The position numbers and the translations under genes are program-made. The notes beneath the pieces are model-generated. The model did not search any database. It was not told where the DNA came from and saw only the letters and a list, made by a program, of their open reading frames with translations. Shown here in pieces: positions 34,647 through 43,254 of a stretch of 43,385 bases of DNA. Numbering within the stretch: position 1 is the stretch's first letter; each line of letters starts with the position of its first letter. This DNA comes from Chloroflexota bacterium (lineage in GTDB: Bacteria; Chloroflexota; Dehalococcoidia; Lucifugimonadales; Australimonadaceae): positions 1-43,385 of the forward strand of contig VXQP01000076.1 of assembly GCA_009838965.1 (NCBI GenBank). The letters run 5' to 3'.

Positions 34647-35963
34647 ATGTCCGTCCCCCTCGAGTCGAAAGTGTTCCCCATCACCACCGCCGTCAACGGC
34701 AACGGCCACCTGGAGGTCGGCGGCTGCGACGTGACATCGCTCGCCCGCGAGTTCGGCACGCCGCTCTACGTGTTCGACGAGGCGACGCTCCGCAACCAGG
34801 CGCAGGGTTTCCTGGACGCCTTCCGCTCCCGCTACCCTGAAAGCCGCGTCGTCTACGCCTGCAAGGCGTTCATCAACGTCCCGCTCGCGCGCTATCTCGC
34901 AGGTCTCGGCCTCGGGTTCGACGTCGTCTCGGGTGGAGAGGTTGCCGTGCTGCGCGCTGCGGGCGTCGACCTCGCCACCGTCGATTTCCACGGCAACAAC
35001 AAGACGCCCGAGGAGATCGCACAAGGCGTCGCCTGGGGCGTTGGAACCTTCGTGATAGACAGCTTCCACGAACTGCGCCTGCTCGACGAAGCGGCAGGCG
35101 CGGTTGGACGCAGGCAACCCGTCCTCATCCGCGTCTCGCCCTCCATCGACCCGCACACCCACCGCCTCACCACGACGGGCGTGCTGGACAGCAAGTTCGG
35201 CTTCCCCATCGAGACCGGCGACGCCGAGGAGGCGGTCCGGCAGGTGATGGCCGCGCCCAACCTGGACATGCAGGGCATCCACTTCCACCTCGGCTCACCC
35301 ATCTTCGAACTGGAGCCGTACACAGAGGCGATCGAACGCGTGCTGCGGTTCGCGGCGCGCATGGGCGAGTACGGGATGGAGATGCGCCGCTTCAGTCCCG
35401 GCGGCGGCTTCGCCATCGCCTACACCGAGGACGACGAGCCGCCCTCCATAGACGACTACGCTGAAGCCATCGTCGGCGCGCTCACGGACGGCTGCACAGC
35501 CAACGGGCTGCCCCAGCCCGAGCTGACCATCGAACCGGGGCGCTCGCTCGCCGGCCCTGCCGGGGTCGCCGTCTACACCGTCGGCGCCATCAAGGAAGTG
35601 CCCGGCGTCCGCACCTACGTCTCCGTCGACGGCGGCATGGGCGACAACATCCGCCCAGCGCTCTACGGCTCGCGCTACATCGCCACCATCGCCAACCGAG
35701 CCAACGACGCCGCCACCGAGACCGTCACCATCGCCGGGAAGTACTGCGAGTCCGGCGACGTGCTCATCCACGACGCATCCCTCGCTCCCGTGCACGCGAA
35801 CGACATCATCGCCATCCCCGCGTCCGGTGCGTACGCCCCGTCCATGGCCAGTGTCTACAACATGAATGGCCGCCCCGCCATCGTCATGGCGTCGGAGGGC
35901 GCGGCGACTCTCATGCGGCGCCGCGAGTCCTACGAGGACCTCATCGCGCAGGACGTCGTCTGA
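34647..35963 (+). CDS. lysA: Diaminopimelate decarboxylase
   Basis: 438 residues from an ATG with TAGGAG upstream. Last step of lysine synthesis, decarboxylating meso-diaminopimelate with PLP. The PLP lysine is K73 in VVYACKAF; HFHLGSPI, the FSPGGGF glycine loop, EPGRSLAGPAG and the DGGMGDNIRPALY block are standard for the fold-III family. Length is normal. holB follows after 3 nt, so the two are co-transcribed. Confidence 0.93.
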   Translation: MSVPLESKVFPITTAVNGNGHLEVGGCDVTSLAREFGTPLYVFDEATLRNQAQGFLDAFRSRYPESRVVYACKAFINVPLARYLAGLGLGFDVVSGGEVAVLRAAGVDLATVDFHGNNKTPEEIAQGVAWGVGTFVIDSFHELRLLDEAAGAVGRRQPVLIRVSPSIDPHTHRLTTTGVLDSKFGFPIETGDAEEAVRQVMAAPNLDMQGIHFHLGSPIFELEPYTEAIERVLRFAARMGEYGMEMRRFSPGGGFAIAYTEDDEPPSIDDYAEAIVGALTDGCTANGLPQPELTIEPGRSLAGPAGVAVYTVGAIKEVPGVRTYVSVDGGMGDNIRPALYGSRYIATIANRANDAATETVTIAGKYCESGDVLIHDASLAPVHANDIIAIPASGAYAPSMASVYNMNGRPAIVMASEGAATLMRRRESYEDLIAQDVV

Positions 35964-35966
35964 CCC

Positions 35967-36986
35967 ATGCTTCGTCTGCACGGCCAGCAACTCCCCGTCC
36001 AGACCCTGGAGCGCTCACTGGCGGAGGACCGCATCCACCACGCCTACCTCTTCACCGGCCCCGCACACCTGGGGAAGGCAACCCTCGCTGTCCAGTTCGC
36101 CCAGGCCCTGAACTGCGACGCGGGCACGCCTCCGTGCGGCGCCTGCCCGAGTTGCACGCGCATCGCCGACGGCAATCACGCGGACGTACGCCTCATCGAC
36201 CTCGACGAGAACGCGGCGTCCATCGGCATCGACGCGGTGCGCGACATCATCAACTCCGCCCACCTGCGCCCTTATGAAGGACGCACCCGCGTGTTCATCA
36301 TCACCGAGGCCGACTCTCTCACCCGCGACGCCGCCAACGCTCTGCTCAAGGTGCTGGAGGAGCCGCCCGACGACGTGGTGCTCATCCTCGTGGGAACCAG
36401 CGCGGACAACCAGCTGCCGACCGTCCGCTCCCGCTGCCAGACCCTCTACTTCCGCCCTCTGCCGGTGGATGAGGTCGCGCACGTCCTGCAGAACGAACAC
36501 GGCGTGAGCGCAGACCAGGCGCAGGTGCTCGCCCGTCTCTCACGCGGCTGCATCGGCTGGGCCATCGCCGCAACGGGAGACGACACGCTCTATGCGTCGG
36601 TGCATCAGCGGATGGAGCAGATCGTGGACGCCATCGATGGCGGACTGGAGGAGCGGTTCACCTATGCGGGCGAACTCGCCAGGCGCATCGACCGCGACCG
36701 CGGCGCAGGCCGGGAAGAGCTCTTCCTCTGGCTGCGGTGGCTGCGGGACATCATGCTCATCCAGCAGGGGCACGGGGCAAGCATCACCAACCTGTCCTGG
36801 CGGGAGGTGCTGGAGCGGCACGCGGGCGCCCTGGAACCGGCGGACGTCGTCCGTTGGGCGCAGAACGTGACCCGCACCATCGAGGCACTGGAGCGCAACG
36901 CTAACGTCCGGCTCGCGCTGGATGTCTTCATGCTGGAAGCGCCGCTACTGAAAGCACGCGCAACGAAGGTGGAATCGGGTGCCTGA
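35967..36986 (+). CDS. holB: DNA polymerase III delta' subunit
   Basis: 339 residues. Clamp-loader AAA+ protein: degenerate P-loop TGPAHLGKAT (30-39), a four-Cys zinc site C50-C57-C60-C63, DALxR-type FIITEADSLTRDAANALLKVLEEPP, and the SRC sensor motif RSRCQTL. It acts in sliding-clamp loading at the replication fork. The start is 3 nt after lysA. The C-terminal collar domain is weakly conserved, as usual. Confidence 0.88.
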   Translation: MLRLHGQQLPVQTLERSLAEDRIHHAYLFTGPAHLGKATLAVQFAQALNCDAGTPPCGACPSCTRIADGNHADVRLIDLDENAASIGIDAVRDIINSAHLRPYEGRTRVFIITEADSLTRDAANALLKVLEEPPDDVVLILVGTSADNQLPTVRSRCQTLYFRPLPVDEVAHVLQNEHGVSADQAQVLARLSRGCIGWAIAATGDDTLYASVHQRMEQIVDAIDGGLEERFTYAGELARRIDRDRGAGREELFLWLRWLRDIMLIQQGHGASITNLSWREVLERHAGALEPADVVRWAQNVTRTIEALERNANVRLALDVFMLEAPLLKARATKVESGA

Positions 36987-36988
36987 TC

Positions 36989-37011
36989 CCTTCCCTCTTG
37001 ATGGGGGAAGG
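36989..37011. terminator. Hairpin between convergent holB and the HNH gene
   Basis: CCTTCCC (36989-36995) and GGGAAGG (37005-37011) with a 9-nt loop, directly after the holB stop. There is no T-run. It may be a bidirectional terminator or a member of another small repeat family. Confidence 0.4.
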
Positions 37012-37062
37012 TCAGGATGGGAGTGAACAGCGGCTATGGGTAAGGGTCGGCCGCAGCAGTCC

Positions 37063-37614
37063 CTATACCCGGATGAGCTCGCTCTCCGTGCTGCGCCGTG
37101 GCTGCGCCATCCACGGGAGGTACATGCTCCACTCGTCGGGCAGGCTCCGGTGCATCAGGTGGTAGTACGGGTTCGCCCTCGGCGGCGATGGCTCGCGCAG
37201 CAGACGCATGTTCGCCTGTGCGGGCGTGCGCCCCGCCTTGCGGTGGTTGCACGGCACGCAGGCCGCCACGACGTTCTCCCAGGTGTGCGGGCCGTTCAGC
37301 ACGCGGGGCACGACATGATCGAGCGTCAACTCCCGTGTCTGCCTGCCGCAGTACTGGCACGAGAACTGGTCCCGCCAGAACACCTCACGACGGGAGAGGC
37401 GGCGCGTGAAGAGCGGCCGCTTCACCATGTACAGCAGGCGTATGACCGAGGGGATGGGGAAGTTCTGCGACACGGAGTGGTACTCCCCGCTTCCCAACTC
37501 GAGGGGCTGTGCTTTCTGCCCCAGGACAAGGAGCAGCGCCCGCCTCACGCCGCAGACGTTCAACGGCTCGTAGTTCTGGTTCAGGATGAGAACAGCCTCG
37601 CTCAGAGCGTCCAC
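37063..37614 (-). CDS. HNH endonuclease-domain protein
   Basis: 183 residues from a GTG at 37614. It begins with the widely conserved AVLILNQNYEPLNVCGVRRAL. The HNH domain is C86-x2-C89 (FSCQYCG), LTLDHVVPR (D99, H100), TWENVVAAC (N114) and C119-x2-C122-x-H124 (CVPCNHRK). This family is found in many bacteria outside phage or intron contexts and its role is not settled. A 7-bp stem GCGAGCC/GGCTCGC (37619-37625 and 37640-37646) covers its leader and could mask initiation. Confidence 0.85.
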   Translation of the reverse strand: MDALSEAVLILNQNYEPLNVCGVRRALLLVLGQKAQPLELGSGEYHSVSQNFPIPSVIRLLYMVKRPLFTRRLSRREVFWRDQFSCQYCGRQTRELTLDHVVPRVLNGPHTWENVVAACVPCNHRKAGRTPAQANMRLLREPSPPRANPYYHLMHRSLPDEWSMYLPWMAQPRRSTESELIRV

Positions 37615-37711
37615 CCCAGCGAGCCCGCGTCCGTTCAGAGGCTCGCTCTCTCAAATCATAAGAGGGCGGCGGAGCATACGGCAACCTCTGTCCGTTAACC
37701 GGCACAGGGGG

Positions 37712-38221
37712 CTACGCCCGGCCCGCACCGCCGAACAACGAACTCTTCACGTCGAACTCCGACGGCATGAGCCCACGCAGGAGCGTCGTCACATCCAGGA
37801 GCGTGTCCGCCAGGAGCGACTCCTCGACCACCTGCTGCGCCTCGTCCACGGGTATGGAGTTCACCGCAAGGGCGATCGCCGCTGAGGCAAGCAGGCCGAC
37901 GACCAGCCCTATCACCATCCCCGCGCCCCGGTCGACCCACCCCAGCATCAGGATGCTCAACGTCATCTTGACCGCGCGACCCAGCATCCACCCCCCTATC
38001 GATGCGGCGCCGACGATGAGGATGAATATGACGAACTGCCGCACGCCATCGCTGTCGACCAGTGGGATGGCCCAATCGAGCGTCCCATAGAGCCTGCTGG
38101 CGACGAAGACGCCCACGATGAACCCAAGGAAGGTGAACAACCACTTGACGAGCCCGTTCACCCAGCCGAGGAAACCTCCGCCTACCACCAGTACGAGGAT
38201 GAGCAGATCTATCGCGTTCAT
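37712..38221 (-). CDS. CvpA family membrane protein
   Basis: 169 residues from the ATG at 38221. Four hydrophobic segments: IDLLILVLVVGGGFLGWVNG, LFTFLGFIVGVFVASRLYG, FVIFILIVGAASIGGWMLGRA and GMVIGLVVGLLASAAIALAV, with the GWxxG turn after the first, typical of CvpA (colicin V production/PurF-operon) proteins. It acts in the inner membrane; the precise role is unclear, with links to envelope homeostasis. The HNH gene follows on the same strand. Confidence 0.82.
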   Translation of the reverse strand: MNAIDLLILVLVVGGGFLGWVNGLVKWLFTFLGFIVGVFVASRLYGTLDWAIPLVDSDGVRQFVIFILIVGAASIGGWMLGRAVKMTLSILMLGWVDRGAGMVIGLVVGLLASAAIALAVNSIPVDEAQQVVEESLLADTLLDVTTLLRGLMPSEFDVKSSLFGGAGRA

Positions 38222-38387
38222 CGAGCCCCAACTATGCACCCGCCACACTGCGCCTTCAACGACGTAGCGCTGCGCGCTTCGGGGAACCCGCCTGATGCCA
38301 TGAATCCGCCCGGAGATGCGGCGCGTAGTGTCCTGTAGCACGCGTTCGGAACCAGGGACACCGACGGAGATCGAGGAGGAAGCATCA

Positions 38388-38801
38388 ATGCGCAGGAAAT
38401 GGCTGATCATCCCGGCCCTCGCGGCCCTGCTCCTGACCGGAGCCATCGCGGGAACAGCGTTCGCCCAGGGCGAATCGGACGACGACTCTCCTTCGGTGTC
38501 GCGCTTCGTGGAGATACTCGCGGAGAAGCTGGGCATCGACGAGGACCGGGTCCAGACGGCGCTAGAGGAAACGAAGGCGGAGTTGCAGGCAGAGCGGAAG
38601 GCAGCCTGGGAGCAGCAGTTGCGCGACAAGCTGGCAGCGATGGTCGAGGACGGCAAGGTTACGCAGGAGCAGGCGGACGAGTACCTGGACTGGTACCTGA
38701 ACCCTCCGGAGTTGGCGTCCGGCAAGTTCGACAAGAAGTCCGCTTTCGGACGTGGCCACCACCGCAGCAAGGGTGGCTTCTGGGGGCACGGACGGAAGTA
38801 G
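38388..38801 (+). CDS. Small exported helical protein
   Basis: 137 residues from the ATG at 38388 with GAGGAGGA upstream. Signal peptide MRRKWLIIPALAALLLTGAIA...AFAQ with a cleavage site near residue 26. The mature part reads FVEILAEKLGIDEDRVQTALEETKAE ... DGKVTQEQADEYLDWY, a helical pattern seen in many small exported proteins of Chloroflexota and Firmicutes. It ends in a Gly/His/Lys-rich tail. Its 3' end converges on speE. Function unknown. Confidence 0.78.
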   Translation: MRRKWLIIPALAALLLTGAIAGTAFAQGESDDDSPSVSRFVEILAEKLGIDEDRVQTALEETKAELQAERKAAWEQQLRDKLAAMVEDGKVTQEQADEYLDWYLNPPELASGKFDKKSAFGRGHHRSKGGFWGHGRK

Positions 38802-38808
38802 GTCCCCC

Positions 38809-39738
38809 TTAGACCGCGTAGATGGGGTTGTCCCGCGTGATGATGCGCGTCTCCGCGGCGACCGCCTCCCGCACGTACTTCGGCAGACCGAACATCCCCC
38901 GGTGCGCCGCGCCGTCGTAGAAGCGCAGCGGCGACACCACGCGCTCGCACACGCGCGAGTCCACTTCCGATTCGCTCATGGCGCTGACGTTGGGCGCAGC
39001 CGCGCCGCCACAGGCGATGAACCCCCACGTCATCCCGAAACTGGGGATGTGCGTGTGATAGCCGGACGTGTGGTCGAACACGCGCTGCATCGTCTGGGCA
39101 ATAGCCGTGAAGACCTCGCGCACGTTCGTGGGCCCGGTCGGGCCGGACTGCGCGACCATCAGTCCGTCCGGCGCGAGCCGCGCCCGCACGAGCTCATAGA
39201 ACTCCACCGTGAACAGCAGGTATGCAGGCCCGCCTTCCAGCGGGTCCGGCACGTCGATGATGATGATGTCGAAGGGTGTTTCCCGCCGCTCCAGGTACGC
39301 CAGCGCGTCCTCGTGCAGCAGCGTCACGCGGGGGTCGTCGAACGCGCCGCGATGATGCTCGGGGAGATGCTCCTTGCAGAGGTCGACCACGGCCTTGTCG
39401 AGGTCGACCATGACGACCTCTTCGACCGAGTCGTGTCGCAGGACCTCCCGGATGGTCGCACCCTCACCGCCGCCGGCGACCATGACGCGCCGGGGGTTCG
39501 CGTGCGCAAGCATCACTGGCTGGACGAGCGCCTCATGGTAGACCCATTCGTCAGATTCGGACGACTGCGTCTTGCCGTCCAGCACCAGCATCCTGCCGAA
39601 GGAGCCGGTTTCGAGCACCTGCACGTGCTGATAGGGAGTGTCGCCCTCGTAGATGACCTGCCGGACGCTGGATGCCTGCACGAGATCAGGCGTCAGGTAC
39701 TCCATGTACCAGAGCGTCCGGGGAGAGAGTCCGTTCAT
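38809..39738 (-). CDS. speE: Spermidine synthase (polyamine aminopropyltransferase)
   Basis: 309 residues. It transfers the aminopropyl group of decarboxylated SAM to putrescine or another polyamine. Family features: LDGKTQSSESDEWVYHEALVQP, nucleotide-binding GGGEGATIRE, VDLD ribose acid, and DVPDPLEGGPAYLLFTVEFY with the catalytic Asp. A long C-terminus suggests a spermidine/thermospermine-type enzyme. It starts one nt after the speD stop (TGA-C-ATG), so the pair is translated together. Confidence 0.9.
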   Translation of the reverse strand: MNGLSPRTLWYMEYLTPDLVQASSVRQVIYEGDTPYQHVQVLETGSFGRMLVLDGKTQSSESDEWVYHEALVQPVMLAHANPRRVMVAGGGEGATIREVLRHDSVEEVVMVDLDKAVVDLCKEHLPEHHRGAFDDPRVTLLHEDALAYLERRETPFDIIIIDVPDPLEGGPAYLLFTVEFYELVRARLAPDGLMVAQSGPTGPTNVREVFTAIAQTMQRVFDHTSGYHTHIPSFGMTWGFIACGGAAAPNVSAMSESEVDSRVCERVVSPLRFYDGAAHRGMFGLPKYVREAVAAETRIITRDNPIYAV

Positions 39739-39739
39739 G

Positions 39740-40111
39740 TCAGGCGGGGGTGGCGACGGAGAGGATATCGATGCCGCGCGGGACCTCGGTTATCTCCGGG
39801 TCAGCCGATTCGAGGTCGGCGATGATGAGCTTGGCCGCCTCGGTGGGGTCGAAGTTCTCGCCACAGGTGAAGATGTCTACTGCAGCATAGGAGAACTCGG
39901 GCCAGGTGTGGATGCAAAGATGGGATTCTGCGATGGCGACAACGCCGGTAACGCCTTGAGGACTGAACTGGTGGAAGATCTTGCCTATAACGGTCGCGCC
40001 GGTTTCCTCCGCGGCGCGCAGCATCATGCCTTCCAGCAGAGGAAGGTCATCGAGTGATGCGGGATTACAGGAGCGAAGCTCCAGCAGAACGTGGCGACCC
40101 AGCGCTTCCAA
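39740..40111 (-). CDS. speD: S-adenosylmethionine decarboxylase proenzyme
   Basis: 123 residues from a TTG at 40111, supported by AAAGGAGG about 9 nt upstream. It makes the aminopropyl donor for speE. Self-cleavage site ESHLCIHTWPE: the E62-S63 bond is cut and Ser63 becomes the pyruvoyl group; H68 and C83 (FTCG) are the other conserved catalytic residues. The length fits the short bacterial/archaeal class (SpeH/SpeD2). Confidence 0.93.
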   Translation of the reverse strand: MEALGRHVLLELRSCNPASLDDLPLLEGMMLRAAEETGATVIGKIFHQFSPQGVTGVVAIAESHLCIHTWPEFSYAAVDIFTCGENFDPTEAAKLIIADLESADPEITEVPRGIDILSVATPA

Positions 40112-40250
40112 TCAAGCAGCCCTCCTTTCCGGAAAGTACCGCTTGCGGAGTTCCCTGCGGAACAAGCGGACACAATGGCGCATGCTAGCACTTCGCTTCC
40201 CTACGACGCAAGCGATGGGAACCAGCGCCGCACTCCCTCGTCTCATCGGC

Positions 40251-40280
40251 TTGACGCCTGTGTCCCGGCCTCCATAGCAT
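40251..40280 (+). promoter_or_regulatory. Candidate nuoA promoter, probably leaderless
   Basis: TTGACG (40251-40256), 18-bp spacer, TAGCAT (40275-40280). The ATG at 40287 coincides with the expected transcription start and no ribosome site precedes it. Confidence 0.5.
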
Positions 40281-40286
40281 GAGTCC

Positions 40287-40730
40287 ATGGAAGACTACCT
40301 CCGGCAGTACGGGCTCGTACTCATGCTCTCCGCGGTTGCGGTCGTGATACCTGCCAGCGTGCTCGTACTCTCACAGGTTGCCACCAGGATCAAGGCTCGC
40401 CCGTTCCGGCCCAACCCCATCAAGTACACCCCATACGAGTGCGGCATGGAGCCGGAGCGCGGACGTTGGGAGCGCTTCAACGTGCGCTACTACCGGTTCG
40501 CACTCCTCTTCCTGCTGTTCGACGTGGAAGTCGTTTTCCTGTTTCCGTGGGCGTCTCAGGCAGGCGTCATGGGCTGGTCCGCATTCGGGGCCATCCTGTT
40601 CTTCACCGCCGTGATGGTCGCGGGCTGGGCTTACGAGTGGAAGCGCGGAGGCATGGAGTGGGACGAGACGCTCCCCTCGGCATCGGCTTCCGACACGGCT
40701 GCGGGGTCCGCCGACCCGGTGGCGGCGTAG
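40287..40730 (+). CDS. nuoA: NADH-quinone oxidoreductase subunit A
   Basis: 147 residues with three membrane segments. Complex I subunit A signature: KYTPYECGMEPERGRWERFNVRYYRFALLFLLFDVEVVFLFPWA, including the ECG and FDVEVVFLFPWA blocks. It acts in the inner membrane arm of complex I. Unlike the usual nuoA-nuoB-nuoC order, no other nuo gene follows; prfA converges 22 bp downstream. The C-terminal tail is Ala/Ser-rich and longer than typical. Confidence 0.92.
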   Translation: MEDYLRQYGLVLMLSAVAVVIPASVLVLSQVATRIKARPFRPNPIKYTPYECGMEPERGRWERFNVRYYRFALLFLLFDVEVVFLFPWASQAGVMGWSAFGAILFFTAVMVAGWAYEWKRGGMEWDETLPSASASDTAAGSADPVAA

Positions 40731-40752
40731 TACGCTCGCGGACAAACGGACG

Positions 40753-41826
40753 TCAGACAGCTGCCTCCGCCTCCTCCAACAGCCGGGCCTGCTCGTCCCG
40801 CAGCAACGCATCGACCACCGCGTCTATCTGTCCCGCCATGATCTCCTGCAGGCCGTGGACCGACATGCCGATACGATGGTCCGTGAGGCGGTCCTGCGGG
40901 AAGTTGTAGGTGCGCACCTTCTCCGAACGATCGCCCGCGCCCACCTGGGAGCGCCGCGTCGCCGACGTCGCGGCCTGCTGCTCACGCAACTGCTGCTCGT
41001 AGAGGCGTGAGCGGAGCACAGCCATCGCCTTCGTCTTGTTCCGCAGCTGCGATCGTTCGTCCTGCGAGACGACCATGATGCCGGTGGGGTTATGCACGAC
41101 GCGCACGGCGGTAGCGACCTTGTTGACGTTCTGCCCGCCGGGGCCGCCGGAGTGGAAGATGTCTACGCGCAGGTCTTCCTGTTTGATATCCACGTCCACT
41201 TCGTCCGCCTCGGGCAACACGGCGACAGTAGCGGTCGAGGTGTGTATGCGTCCCTGCGCCTCGGTCACAGGCACGCGTTGTACGCGATGCACGCCGCTCT
41301 CATGCTTCAGGAGGCGGTAGGCGTCCGCTCCCTCTATCTCGCAGACCACCTCTTTCAACCCGCCCTGTTCAGTCTCGCTCGTGTTGACGATGTCCACACG
41401 CAACCCATGGCGTTGTGCGTACCGCTGGTACATGCGGAAGAGATCGCCCGCGAAGAGTGCAGCCTCGTCCCCTCCGGCCCCGCCGCGGATCTCCATGATC
41501 ACGTTCTTGCTGTCGTTCGGGTCCTTGGGGAGCAGGGCCTCCCGCAGCTCCTCGTTCAGCCGCTCCACTTCGGCATCGAGGCTCTCGGCCTCTTCCGTGG
41601 CGAGCGCCGCAACTTCCGGGTCCTCATCGGAAGCAAGTTCCTTCGCTTCCGCCAGTTCATTCCGGGCGGTCTGGAGTCGCTCCCACGCGTTCACCACCGG
41701 CAGCAGAGCAGCACGCTCTCTGCCCAGCCTCGTCAACTGGGCCGGGTCGGCAACGACTTCCGGCGAAGCAAGGAGCGTGTCTATCTCCTCACGGCGCTTC
41801 AACAGATTATCGAGCCGTTCGAACAT
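40753..41826 (-). CDS. prfA: Peptide chain release factor 1
   Basis: 357 residues from the ATG at 41826. It recognises UAA/UAG and releases the finished chain. Codon-recognition tripeptide PVT (186-188, usual form PxT) in RVQRVPVTEAQGRIHTS, and GGQ at 230-232 in HSGGPGGQNVNKV. Length and domain order are normal. The usual partner gene prmC is not next to it. The start follows a short A-rich leader. Confidence 0.94.
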   Translation of the reverse strand: MFERLDNLLKRREEIDTLLASPEVVADPAQLTRLGRERAALLPVVNAWERLQTARNELAEAKELASDEDPEVAALATEEAESLDAEVERLNEELREALLPKDPNDSKNVIMEIRGGAGGDEAALFAGDLFRMYQRYAQRHGLRVDIVNTSETEQGGLKEVVCEIEGADAYRLLKHESGVHRVQRVPVTEAQGRIHTSTATVAVLPEADEVDVDIKQEDLRVDIFHSGGPGGQNVNKVATAVRVVHNPTGIMVVSQDERSQLRNKTKAMAVLRSRLYEQQLREQQAATSATRRSQVGAGDRSEKVRTYNFPQDRLTDHRIGMSVHGLQEIMAGQIDAVVDALLRDEQARLLEEAEAAV

Positions 41827-41915
41827 GGCAGGTGCTCTCAGGAATGGAACCCCGGGAGGCCCGGGAACGTAGTAGTCAGCATAGCATAGCGTCCTAAACA
41901 AGCATCCCTAACTCA

Positions 41916-41944
41916 TTGGAGACAGCCCCCCGGCAGCATAGAAT
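41916..41944 (+). promoter_or_regulatory. Candidate promoter of the Thr-Pro-linker protein gene
   Basis: TTGGAG (41916-41921), 17-bp spacer, TAGAAT (41939-41944). The -10 is good and the -35 weak. The leader would be about 40 nt. Confidence 0.4.
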
Positions 41945-41988
41945 CGCTCCATTGTCCCCGCATCGGACGGCATAACTTGTTACCCAGA

Positions 41989-43197
41989 ATGAGGCTTATG
42001 CGGATATCTCCGACTGCCCCTGTGCTCGCCATCCTCGCCATCGCGCTTGCGATGACGGTTGCCGTCGCCTGCGAGGACCCGCAGCCGGTGGTTGTGCCCG
42101 TCGCCGCGACGCCCACTCCGCTGCCCACGGCCACGCCTACCCCAACGGCAACGCCTACGCCTACCCCTACCGCCACGGCAACGCCCACGGTAAAGCATAC
42201 TCCCACCGCAACCCTCACTCCCACGCCGACCCCTACGGCAACCCACACCCCCACGCCGACCGCAACGCCTACCGCCACGGCCACGCCCACGGCCGGAGAA
42301 GTCGTTGATTTCTCCAGCAAGGCGATGGTCAGGCTGCTGGCGAACGAGACTGTCTGGACAGGCGCCGTCATCAACGACAGCGGGGAGATACTGACGACCT
42401 CCGCCGCACTGGGAAGCGCGCCGGTTGCCGACTTCGTCCTGAGTAACGGCAACCAGGGGCAGGCGTGGGTAACCGGCAGGGACGACCAACTGGGGCTTGC
42501 CTTGCTCAGCCCCGTAAACCCTTCGCCCCCGTACGACACCATCTCGCTCTCGGCCACTCCTCCCACGATAGGAGACCAGCTCGGGCTGCTCCAGCACTCG
42601 AGCTTCTCCCCGGCGTTGGACCAGCGCATCACCCGCGTGAACGGGTACAACTCCTCCCCCATCGGGTACAGCTACATCAAGATACAGGCCACGGATTCCA
42701 CGGCAGACGGAGCGATGCTGATCAACGCCGTCGGGAAGATCCAGGGCATCCGCATGCCTAGCCTGTGGCTGTTGCAGCAACAGGTATGCAACCCGGGCGA
42801 GGTCTGCGCCGTCGACGCAGCGCAAGTTGGGACAGCCGCCATTCCCGCACTGAGGACCGGACGCATCGTCATAAGAGACATCACAACCTCAACCGATGGG
42901 CCGGGCGACAGCCCACCCACTCTCCCCATCATCTTCAAGGGCCACTTCACCATAGACGGCGCAGACGCACCGTCCGGGACGCAGCTGTACGCCCGGCTGA
43001 AGAAGTCCGGTCAGCCCGACTACTGGGAGTCGGCGCCGACGAATGAGCTGGGGTTCTTCCTCATCGAAGTGTCCGCTCCGAACAACAACTACACCGGAGC
43101 TGTTGTAGAGTTCTGGACGAATGGCAAACTCGCCGGGGCAACGGGGTCCTACGACCGGCCCGCAGGGTCTGTCGTGGAGTTGAACCTCGCGTTCTAA
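41989..43197 (+). CDS. Exported Thr-Pro-linker protein with degenerate trypsin-like domain
   Basis: 402 residues from the ATG at 41989; a TTG at 41977 and an ATG at 41998 are alternatives. The hydrophobic signal ends in VAVAC-EDP, a possible but non-canonical lipobox. A ~65-residue Thr-Pro/Ala linker follows, then a domain with the layout of HtrA-type proteases: WTGAVINDSGEILTTSAAL ... VTGRDDQLGLALL ... GDQLGLLQH ... DGAMLINAVGKIQGI. The positions where His, Asp and Ser should be read S-A, G and A/D, so catalysis is probably lost. The C-terminal ~95 residues form a beta domain (FKGHFTIDGADAPSGTQLYA ...). Probably envelope-anchored with a binding role. Confidence 0.75.
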   Translation: MRLMRISPTAPVLAILAIALAMTVAVACEDPQPVVVPVAATPTPLPTATPTPTATPTPTPTATATPTVKHTPTATLTPTPTPTATHTPTPTATPTATATPTAGEVVDFSSKAMVRLLANETVWTGAVINDSGEILTTSAALGSAPVADFVLSNGNQGQAWVTGRDDQLGLALLSPVNPSPPYDTISLSATPPTIGDQLGLLQHSSFSPALDQRITRVNGYNSSPIGYSYIKIQATDSTADGAMLINAVGKIQGIRMPSLWLLQQQVCNPGEVCAVDAAQVGTAAIPALRTGRIVIRDITTSTDGPGDSPPTLPIIFKGHFTIDGADAPSGTQLYARLKKSGQPDYWESAPTNELGFFLIEVSAPNNNYTGAVVEFWTNGKLAGATGSYDRPAGSVVELNLAF

Positions 43198-43254
43198 CTG
43201 ATGTCTGCTTGAAGTGGGGCGAGCGTGTCCGCCGTCCCTGCCCCTATATAGACC

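Noticed and set aside
37619-37711. tRNA or small RNA gene between the HNH and cvpA genes
   Set aside because: One 7-bp stem is present, but there is no cloverleaf, T-loop sequence or CCA end.
42090-42300. Tandem repeat element in ACGCCTACCCC-type DNA
   Set aside because: It is the coding sequence of a Thr-Pro linker in a continuous reading frame, not an independent DNA repeat.
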